In this document: positions 34,125 to 41,250 of the stretch, one piece after another | How positions within the stretch are numbered: position 1 is the stretch's first letter | Layout of the letters: each line of letters starts with the position of its first letter | Source: J038 sp036734085 | Lineage (GTDB): Bacteria; Chloroflexota; Anaerolineae; Aggregatilineales; Phototrophicaceae | Direction: 5' to 3' | DNA: 64,000 nt | Assembly: GCA_036734085.1 (NCBI GenBank) | Contig: DAIMZF010000002.1 | Coordinates: 38,510 to 102,509 of the forward strand | Notes under the pieces: model-generated | Database searches by the model: none | Told to the model about the DNA's origin: nothing | The model's input: the letters and a program-made list of their open reading frames with translations, nothing else | Translations under genes and position numbers: made by a program

Positions 34125-37109
34125 CTAGCGCGCTCCGGCAATTGTCGCGCAAGCCGGGCAACTCCCATCTGGCCGGATTATAGCATATCCGCCCATTGGG
34201 TCACTATCATAACGGGTAAAGTCGATATTCCACACAATGACCATGCGTACATAGCCTAGTTGGGAAGCATAACTGATGGCCTCCGCAAGATAGGCAGAAT
34301 GGCGGGCATTGTTCATGCTACTCGCCCACGCAAACGACAATGGAAGCGAGCCGAACCCCTCCGGCGACAGATACCCTAACTCCGTGATGCACATAGGCCG
34401 CCGTCCGCCTGTGATGGCATTATAACGATTTAATAAGCTGGGCAGATAGCGTGTGTAATAGTTATCGCCGCGTGGGTCGCCACTGGTGGCTGTGGGCGAG
34501 ACAACGCCCTCATTGTAATGAACGCCCAGGCAATCCATAAAGTTCAACGCGCCCGCGTTGACCATCTCCGTGAGGAACACATCATCATTGACCACATCAC
34601 CCGGAAACGCCGCCTGAGCGCCGGTAGGGGCAGGTGCGCCGCTAATGACAATCACATTGGGGTTCACGGATTTTATCGCGTTGAAGGTTTGAGCCAGTAA
34701 TGCGGTGTAGTTCGCGCCACTGATGGCCCCACTCGGCCATTCGCGCCCAAGATTTGGCTCGTTCCATACTTCGATGGCGTCCGCGCCCAGCGCCGCGACA
34801 CCTGCCGCAAAATCCGCGAAGCCGCGTATATACCCCTCACCGCCATTGATGACATCACGCGGATTGCCCACCAAACCGATGAGCGTTTTAAACCCATTGC
34901 GCCGTCCGGACTCAATCTGCCGTCGGGCGTTATCAAGGTTAGCATTGGGGCTGTAGCGCACCTGCACCTTAATCCATTGCATCCCGGCGGAGCGCATCGC
35001 GTTGATAGCGCGTTCGTTGCCCATATCTGTGACATGCCCACCATACTCAAACCCACTGAGGTTGATGCTTCCTGCCACTGGGTTGCCCGGCGCGCCGAAC
35101 AGCGCCAATGGGGTAACTCCCACGACGCCCGGCCCGGTGTTATCCGCAGTGGGGATAACTGGAATCAGCGTTGGCGTGAGTGTTGCGGGTGGGCGCTGGG
35201 TGGCAAACGGTAGCGGCGTGGGTGGATTGGTTGGTGCGGCCAGGGCGACAGCCACACTATCGCGCCTCCCGACGTTCTCCCCGTCGATGACCTCTACATT
35301 GACCGCGTAATTCCCGACAGGGGCTTGCAGAGTTACCACGATTTCGTCATTAAACCCGGTGATGAGTTCACTCACAAGGCCTTCCGCGCCTTCAATACGC
35401 CAGCGCAGGCGTAAATCCTGAGTGATGAGTGTATCTTGAGGCAATTGGGCGCGGTAGCTGAGGATTTCTTCTGCGATGCCTTCGGCTAAATCCGGCTGGA
35501 GCAGGTCGTTAAACGCGATACCGCCGATGCCGAACATACTCAGGCTATCCAGCCGGAATCGTAAGGCGCGGCGTGTCGTCAGCCACACCCGCGATTCAAG
35601 CGCGCCATTCGCATTGAAGTAATCAATAAATGGCGTTTGGATAATCTCATCGTTGCCCGGTAGCGCATTCAGCCCATCCAGCCGAAAGCGAATCTCACTG
35701 CCGGGCAAAAGGTTATTAAGCGCGTTGTTATCGCTGGCGTTCACACGGAGCGCACCGAGTGCGCCCAGTGCTTCCCCATAACCTACAAGAGAGAACACGC
35801 CGTCGCGCTCTCGCGTGGATTGTGCGGGTAACAATACAATCAGCTTGTAACGTTCAACCGCACTGACCGCCCACCGGAGCATCGCTTCTGTATAGCGGTC
35901 TGCACCGGGCGTAAAGAGTGTGGGGTCAAGGGCATGGTTAATTTGCAGATAGTCCGCAGATTGACCGATTTCACGCCAATCATACGCGCCTGTTTCCCAA
36001 CGGCCTTCGATATTCTGCGGGGCGGGCAGGACGACGCCTAGCCGTGCCCCGATGTTATCTAGGGCTGACCCCAACGCCTGCACAAACGCGCTGAAGCTCT
36101 CGCGCTGTTCTGCAGGGATGTCCTGATAGTCGATGAACACGCCTGTGTATCCGCCTGCGCCTGTAAATGCCACAATTTGCTGGATGTGGTCGCGTCGCAG
36201 GGCGTCATCATTGAGCAGACGCACAATAGTATCACTATCTATCAACGTTGCATCATTAGCGCGTGGGTCTTGATAATTACGGATAACAGGCATCACTCGG
36301 TAGCCTGCGCCACTGTCGAAGCCGGGTGCTAAATTCCCGGTGAGCGTTTGTCCATCCCCGCCGGGTAGCACCGGGCGCATCCCCACAGGGGTGACTATCG
36401 TTACCACCTGTCGCACGTCCGGACTGATGCTCTGGTTAAACCCCAGTCGCGTGATGACCGTCGGCTCTGGCGCCTCGGCGCGGAACAAAGCCACGCCGTC
36501 CAGCAGGGCGTTCGTCCGCACGGTGATTTGCCGCCCATCTGCGCTAAGGCTGAAAGGCAGAAAACGCCATTGCCCGGCGTCATTATCCCAGCCGTATACA
36601 TCCAGCAAATCGCGCGTTTGGGCGGGTTGTTCCAGGTTAAACGACAGCAGGACAGTTTCCGGCGGTGTGCCCTGTGCGCTGATGATGTACAGTGAAGTCT
36701 CTGGTGTGAGATAGGTGTGCAGGCGGTCATGCGCACGCGGAACCCAATCGGCGGCACGGGTATTTCCATCGGCCAGTTCTTCCCGGCTGACGACATCCAG
36801 TGCCACCGCAAAGCGCCCTGCTGTAAGGTCTTGCGGCTCTGCGCTGATTGTAAATTCCGGCTCGCTGGTCAGTGCGCCTAGTCGCTCAACGGCACGCATC
36901 ACGGCGATAGCGTTATTTTCCGGTGAAAGGGTGGTGTAGGTCTTGCCAGGGGTAAAAATACCTAACTGCCATGCCGCACCCGCACTGATGAGCGCAACCA
37001 GCAGGACGCCCACGCCTAACCAACAGCCTAGTCTGCCGCGTTTTTTTACCTGTTGTGCTTCGCCGGGATAGGTGTGATAAGGCTGGGGTTGATTCTTTGG
37101 ATTGGGCAT
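34125..37109 (-). CDS. Large anchored protein with GH18-like and GH-A domains, copy 3
   Basis: 994 residues from ATG 37109 (AAGG 7 bases upstream). The in-frame ATG at 37133 directly abuts a terminator hairpin and has no Shine-Dalgarno. A membrane helix lies near 30-50. A beta region follows, then a GH18-like barrel (about 250-560) whose catalytic Glu position is Gln329 (FIDYQDIP), so that domain is probably inactive. A beta-sandwich and a Pro/Thr-rich linker lead to a C-terminal GH-A barrel with Glu784 (IEVWNEPNLGREW) and Glu910 (CITELGYLSPEGFG). The GH-A part is very close to copy 4. It is probably a cell-wall or exopolysaccharide enzyme with a carbohydrate-binding module. Confidence 0.82.
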   Translation of the reverse strand: MPNPKNQPQPYHTYPGEAQQVKKRGRLGCWLGVGVLLVALISAGAAWQLGIFTPGKTYTTLSPENNAIAVMRAVERLGALTSEPEFTISAEPQDLTAGRFAVALDVVSREELADGNTRAADWVPRAHDRLHTYLTPETSLYIISAQGTPPETVLLSFNLEQPAQTRDLLDVYGWDNDAGQWRFLPFSLSADGRQITVRTNALLDGVALFRAEAPEPTVITRLGFNQSISPDVRQVVTIVTPVGMRPVLPGGDGQTLTGNLAPGFDSGAGYRVMPVIRNYQDPRANDATLIDSDTIVRLLNDDALRRDHIQQIVAFTGAGGYTGVFIDYQDIPAEQRESFSAFVQALGSALDNIGARLGVVLPAPQNIEGRWETGAYDWREIGQSADYLQINHALDPTLFTPGADRYTEAMLRWAVSAVERYKLIVLLPAQSTRERDGVFSLVGYGEALGALGALRVNASDNNALNNLLPGSEIRFRLDGLNALPGNDEIIQTPFIDYFNANGALESRVWLTTRRALRFRLDSLSMFGIGGIAFNDLLQPDLAEGIAEEILSYRAQLPQDTLITQDLRLRWRIEGAEGLVSELITGFNDEIVVTLQAPVGNYAVNVEVIDGENVGRRDSVAVALAAPTNPPTPLPFATQRPPATLTPTLIPVIPTADNTGPGVVGVTPLALFGAPGNPVAGSINLSGFEYGGHVTDMGNERAINAMRSAGMQWIKVQVRYSPNANLDNARRQIESGRRNGFKTLIGLVGNPRDVINGGEGYIRGFADFAAGVAALGADAIEVWNEPNLGREWPSGAISGANYTALLAQTFNAIKSVNPNVIVISGAPAPTGAQAAFPGDVVNDDVFLTEMVNAGALNFMDCLGVHYNEGVVSPTATSGDPRGDNYYTRYLPSLLNRYNAITGGRRPMCITELGYLSPEGFGSLPLSFAWASSMNNARHSAYLAEAISYASQLGYVRMVIVWNIDFTRYDSDPMGGYAIIRPDGSCPACATIAGAR

Positions 37110-37137
37110 TCCTTTGCCTTGAGTCTCTCTCATTAAA

Positions 37138-37165
37138 ACGCGCCCCAGTATATAACGGGGCGCGT
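37138..37165 (-). terminator. Rho-independent terminator between GH copies 4 and 3
   Basis: A 9-bp GC-rich stem (37138-37146 with 37157-37165), a 10-base loop and TTTT on the minus strand follow the stop of the gene at 37182. It lies in a 48-base gap, immediately before the next gene, so it limits read-through from copy 4 into copies 3, 2 and 1. Confidence 0.75.
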
Positions 37166-37181
37166 ACCTTGCAAAGATGAT

Positions 37182-38504
37182 TTAGCGGTTTGCCAGCGCA
37201 TCACAGGCTGGGCAGACGTTGCCCGGTCGGATCATCGCATAACCCGCCATCGGGTCTGCGCCGTAATTGCTGAAGTTAATGTTCCACACGATGAGCAAGC
37301 GCACCCGCCCGGAGCGTTGGGCGTAGTTCACCGCGCCTGCTAACCACGAGGCTTGTTGTGCCACTGTGACGTTAGACGCCCAACCGAAATTAGGTGACAA
37401 AGGCCCGAAGCCTTCCGGCGTTAAGTAGCCTAGTTCCGTGAAGCATAGCGGTCTGCGTCCGCCGAAGGCATTATGATACACGTCAATCATGCCGGGCAGA
37501 TAGCGCGTGTAATAGTTATCGCCGCGTGGGTCGCCACTGCGGGCGGTAGGCGGGACGATGCCTTCGTTGTAATGCACGCCGATGCAATCCATATAATTTG
37601 CCGCACCCGCATTCGCCATACCCCGAATAAAATTATCGTCGTTCATCACCCGTCCGGGAAAAGCCGCTTCCGCGCCGGTGGGGGCAGGTGCGGCACTGAT
37701 AACCATTGTGGATGAATTCGCGGCTTTGATAGCGTTATAAGAGACGCGCAAAAGCTCAGTATAGCGCACCGGGTCAATCTGTCCGGCAGGCCATTCATGG
37801 TCGATATTTGGCTCGTTCCACACTTCGATCGCATCTGCGCCGAGTGCGGCTAGTTGTGCTACAAAGCCCGCGTAACGGTCAAAATAACCGGGATTGTTGA
37901 TGTCGTTGCGGTTACCCACTACACCCAGCAAGATGTTAAAACCGTTGTTGTGTGCAATGTTGATCCAGTCCGCATACCCCCCTACGCCTTGCCCATCCGA
38001 GTAGCGCACTTGCTTCTTAATCCATGTCATGCCGGAATAGCGCATAAAGTCAAACGCACTGGATTCAAACCCTGCCATGTGTCCGCCATAAGCAAAGCCG
38101 CGTGTATTCGCTGTGCTGGCGGCTGACTGCCCACCTGTGTTGGCGGCGGGACGCGGTGCGCCTTGTGGCGGCGCCAGGTTGAACGGTGCGCTGGGGGAGA
38201 CAATGGGTAAGGCGCTGATTTGCCCGATGGTTAAGCCTGTTGGTCCGTTGACCATCCAGCCGACAAAGCTGTTATCCGTGATGCCGCGTACCCATTCACC
38301 GCTTTCTGTGCGGCCATCAATCCTAAAAGCTGTGCCAGCACGGACGAGCGTTATCAGTTCCGCATCGGCACTTGGTTGTGCCCGTAGGTTCACGTTCTGC
38401 GTGATGCTGACATCCACACCGGATTGGGCGGCTACCGGCCAAACGCCGATGATTCCCAACAGCACCACGATGATGAGAAAGAATCTTTTTTGTATCACGG
38501 TCAA
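37182..38504 (-). CDS. Secreted SH3-domain GH-A clan glycoside hydrolase, copy 4
   Basis: 440 residues. A signal peptide (about 8-27, PVAAQ) precedes a bacterial SH3 domain (30-88: NLRAQPSADAELITLVRAG), a short Pro/Ala linker and a GH-A barrel (138-435). Acid/base Glu231 is in IEVWNEPNIDHEW and nucleophile Glu357 in CFTELGYLTPEGFG. The last 20 residues hold CPAC, also found at the end of copy 3, suggesting a disulfide. The SH3 domain suggests wall attachment. It is the first of the tandem GH genes, followed by a terminator, and divergent from the crotonase gene. Confidence 0.85.
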   Translation of the reverse strand: MTVIQKRFFLIIVVLLGIIGVWPVAAQSGVDVSITQNVNLRAQPSADAELITLVRAGTAFRIDGRTESGEWVRGITDNSFVGWMVNGPTGLTIGQISALPIVSPSAPFNLAPPQGAPRPAANTGGQSAASTANTRGFAYGGHMAGFESSAFDFMRYSGMTWIKKQVRYSDGQGVGGYADWINIAHNNGFNILLGVVGNRNDINNPGYFDRYAGFVAQLAALGADAIEVWNEPNIDHEWPAGQIDPVRYTELLRVSYNAIKAANSSTMVISAAPAPTGAEAAFPGRVMNDDNFIRGMANAGAANYMDCIGVHYNEGIVPPTARSGDPRGDNYYTRYLPGMIDVYHNAFGGRRPLCFTELGYLTPEGFGPLSPNFGWASNVTVAQQASWLAGAVNYAQRSGRVRLLIVWNINFSNYGADPMAGYAMIRPGNVCPACDALANR

Positions 38505-38569
38505 CTCCCAGTCTCATATTTTCTTAATGCTTTTATGCCGATTGTATCAAACGCTGATAACGGACGCAA

Positions 38570-38599
38570 TTGACGCCTAGCCTACGTTTCCGTTACACT
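38570..38599 (+). promoter_or_regulatory. Promoter giving a probable leaderless crotonase mRNA
   Basis: TTGACG (38570-38575) and TACACT (38594-38599) with an 18-base spacer. The -10 ends 7 bases before the ATG at 38607, so transcription should begin at or next to the start codon. No Shine-Dalgarno is present between them. Confidence 0.55.
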
Positions 38600-38606
38600 T
38601 CTGCGT

Positions 38607-39410
38607 ATGAATGAACCAATCCAACTCAATTATGCCCATCACGGCAAAATCGCCACAGTGATTTTTAACCGTCCAAAAGTGCTGAACGCACTCAACCGGG
38701 CGGCGATGGAGCAATTCGCCGTGATTGTCGACGAACTCCAACAAAATGACACAATCGCCGTCGTGATACTCACAGGGGCGGAACCACAGGCGTTTTGCAG
38801 TGGGGGTGACCTCAACGAACTGAGCAAGCTCACGACACAGGAAGACGCGCTGGACTTCATCACGCTGATGGGGGATGCTCTGCATCAGCTAGAGACCCTG
38901 CCCGTACCCGTGATAGCCGCCATCAATGGCTATGCACTCGGCGGCGGTAGCGAGATAGCGATGGCGTGCGACATGCGTATTGTCGATCGTGCGGTGCGTA
39001 TGGGCTTTGTGCAGGCTCGGTTGGCACTCACGCCTGGTTGGGGTGCGGGACAACGTTTACTAGGCATTGTGGGTTATGCACGGGCGATGGAGTTATTGCT
39101 CCGTGCGGAAGCTATCGGCGCGGAAGAACTGCTGGCGCTTTATCTCGCCAATCAAATCGCCGCCGAAGGCGAAGCATATCTAGTGGCGCTTGAACTGGCA
39201 CAGCGCATTTCTGGATGGGATGCGGATGTTGTTAAAGGCATTAAGCGTCTGCTTCGGGCGGGCATCACCCATCCCTATGCACAAGCGCATCGTATCGAAC
39301 GCGACATATTCCCGCCATTGTGGGCGGCACAACCTCATCTGGATGCTGTAGCCGAATTCCTGAAACAACAACGCCATAAACAGGCACAGAAGGGTAATGA
39401 CCAGCCATGA
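38607..39410 (+). CDS. Enoyl-CoA hydratase/isomerase (crotonase) family protein
   Basis: 267 residues. FNRPKVLNALN (20-30), FCSGGDLNEL (63-72; CoA-binding and oxyanion loop) and NGYALGGGSEIAMACD (107-122) define the family. Of the two hydratase glutamates, the first is kept (Glu116), while the position of the second, in GQPEILLG of true hydratases, reads GFVQARLA (Gln136). So hydration by the two-Glu mechanism is doubtful; isomerase, decarboxylase or other crotonase chemistry is possible. It overlaps the methyltransferase gene by ATGA. The start is probably leaderless. Confidence 0.87.
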   Translation: MNEPIQLNYAHHGKIATVIFNRPKVLNALNRAAMEQFAVIVDELQQNDTIAVVILTGAEPQAFCSGGDLNELSKLTTQEDALDFITLMGDALHQLETLPVPVIAAINGYALGGGSEIAMACDMRIVDRAVRMGFVQARLALTPGWGAGQRLLGIVGYARAMELLLRAEAIGAEELLALYLANQIAAEGEAYLVALELAQRISGWDADVVKGIKRLLRAGITHPYAQAHRIERDIFPPLWAAQPHLDAVAEFLKQQRHKQAQKGNDQP

Positions 39411-40177
39411 ATAGTTTTTATCACACCATCGCCCACTATTATGATGCAGAAAATAAGGGGAAGGACGATGACACTGCGCTTTACCTGGAACTTGCGGAGC
39501 AAGAAGGCGCACAGCGCATCATGGATATTGGCTGTGGCACAGGCCGCGTGATGGTTCCATTGGCGGATAAGGGATATACCGTACATGGCATTGATAGCGA
39601 ATCCGCGATGCTGGAAATTGCGGAACGCTACCGCGCACAATCGCCCGCCCGCCAGCATAATATGGTTCTGCATCTGGGCGATGTACGCAATTACACGTTA
39701 GACGAAAAATTTGACCTGATGCTGATTCCGTATAACGGGCTGATGCACTTCCACACACAGGAGGAGCAAATCGGCGTGTTAAAGCGTGTACGCGCATGGA
39801 CGGCGGACGATGGCTTAATGGTGTTGGATTTACCCAACGCGGGCGAAGTCTTCGCCACGCCGGAGACAAGCGCCTTGACGTTCGAGCGTACATTTTTAGA
39901 GCCGGACTCCGGCCATCTGGTGATGCAGATGTCTTACAGTTATCTGGATCGCACTTCACAGACCTTCCGCGTGACGTGGATTTATGATGAGGTTACCGCC
40001 GATGGCACAGTCAAGCGCACGTCCGCGCCGCTTGTCTTGCATTATTACTTCTACCCGGAAGTGAAGTTGTTGTTGGAGCGTAGCGGCTTTGAAGTTGAGG
40101 CCGTCTATGGTGATACGGAGTACAACCCATTTGAGGATGGTTGCGAACGCATGATTGTTTTCGCCCGCCCGGTTTAA
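39407..40177 (+). CDS. Class I SAM-dependent methyltransferase
   Basis: 256 residues. The SAM-binding motif MDIGCGTGRVMVPLA (39-53) is followed by the acidic end of strand 2 (GIDSESAMLE) and the motif LHLGDVRNY. LMLIPYNGLMHFHTQEE forms the post-motif region. The second half is beta-rich (SYLDRTSQTFRVTWIYDE), typical of small-molecule methyltransferases. No substrate can be inferred. It is co-translated with the crotonase (4-base overlap) and followed by the lipoprotein gene at a 6-base gap, so all three form one operon. Confidence 0.87.
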   Translation: MNSFYHTIAHYYDAENKGKDDDTALYLELAEQEGAQRIMDIGCGTGRVMVPLADKGYTVHGIDSESAMLEIAERYRAQSPARQHNMVLHLGDVRNYTLDEKFDLMLIPYNGLMHFHTQEEQIGVLKRVRAWTADDGLMVLDLPNAGEVFATPETSALTFERTFLEPDSGHLVMQMSYSYLDRTSQTFRVTWIYDEVTADGTVKRTSAPLVLHYYFYPEVKLLLERSGFEVEAVYGDTEYNPFEDGCERMIVFARPV

Positions 40178-40183
40178 TTGCCT

Positions 40184-41188
40184 ATGACAAAAACCCTGAT
40201 TTTTTTGCTTTGTTTGGTTGTGCTGGCCGGATGCGATTCGCTTGAATTGGAAGACGATGCCGAGCCGACATGGTTCTTCACCGGCCCGACGATCCAACCC
40301 ACACGTTCCCCCGTTATTGCATTGGCGACAAATCCGGCAGAAAGCCCACTGACCGGGCCGGGACAGAATGACCCGACGGCGGCGGCACTCCCGGCGAATA
40401 GTAGCCTGCCGCCTGTGGTCATGGGAGAACTTCAGCCGGGTGTGCGGATGGTACAGATTTCATTGACGGCTGGCAGAACGGCACTAGGCTATCTTTATGA
40501 GAGTGTCCCGTTAGACATTGAAGGTTTCATCATCCCGGCACGCTATCCCGGTGTGCTACTGCTGGGCGCGACCCGTGAGGCATGGGGCGGCTTCCCGCAA
40601 CGCCTGCTCAATAGTGGGAATTCTGTGCTGTTGGTTGAAACAGAGAATCTGTTTGTAGAAGATTTCCAGGATATTTTTATATCCTTGCAGGAGGCAGGCA
40701 CAGTCGATGCGGGTGCAATGGCCGTTATCGGCGCGGAAGCTGGCGCGGATTTAGCGATTGCTGGCTGTGCTTTGGTGTTGGGGTGCGATGCGGTGGTTCT
40801 GCTCAGTCCATCTGGTAGTGATGCCGTGCTCAACGCGATGCGGAACTATACGCCGCGCCCGGCGTTTTTAGCCGCCAGCAATACAGACACCGCCTCTTAT
40901 CAGGCGGTTCAAACGTTATATCAGGCATCCGTGACGGAAAATACCGAATTGGCGATGTTGCTCAACGCCGGGCGCGGGGCGGAGATTTTTACCAATAGTG
41001 AGCAATTCACGGTACAAGTCATCAACTGGCTGAGCGATATTCTGTTAGAGGAGCTTACACCCTTGCCTCCTGAGGATATTATCGCGCCTGGTTTTGACCT
41101 CAACCTCATTAACCCGGATTTAGATGCCCCGTTTGACCCTGGCTTTGGCCTTGAATTTGAATTTAATTTTGATGATGAGGATTTTTAA
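40184..41188 (+). CDS. Lipoprotein with alpha/beta-hydrolase-like domain, no Ser nucleophile
   Basis: 334 residues from ATG 40184; a TTG at 40178 is less likely. Signal peptide with lipobox LAGC (Cys17), then a Thr/Pro/Asn-rich tether (25-80). Residues 95-290 look like an alpha/beta hydrolase core (FIIPARYPGVLLLGATREAWGG, then AVIGAEAGADLAIAGCAL). The elbow reads GAEAG with Glu185 where Ser is expected, and no clear His motif is found, so it is probably non-catalytic. The C-terminus is acidic (Asp/Glu/Phe/Asn). A surface binding protein is plausible. It is the third gene of the crotonase operon and convergent with pheT. Confidence 0.65.
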   Translation: MTKTLIFLLCLVVLAGCDSLELEDDAEPTWFFTGPTIQPTRSPVIALATNPAESPLTGPGQNDPTAAALPANSSLPPVVMGELQPGVRMVQISLTAGRTALGYLYESVPLDIEGFIIPARYPGVLLLGATREAWGGFPQRLLNSGNSVLLVETENLFVEDFQDIFISLQEAGTVDAGAMAVIGAEAGADLAIAGCALVLGCDAVVLLSPSGSDAVLNAMRNYTPRPAFLAASNTDTASYQAVQTLYQASVTENTELAMLLNAGRGAEIFTNSEQFTVQVINWLSDILLEELTPLPPEDIIAPGFDLNLINPDLDAPFDPGFGLEFEFNFDDEDF

Positions 41189-41250
41189 AGGGATGGCACA
41201 GGCAACTAGGCCAAAACAGACCATCCCCTAAGTAAACTCAGTGCGCTGGT

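Noticed and set aside
41190..41227. GGGATGG...CCATCCC repeat between the lipoprotein gene and pheT
   Set aside because: Only 7 pairs with a 24-base loop and no T-run; too weak to call a terminator.
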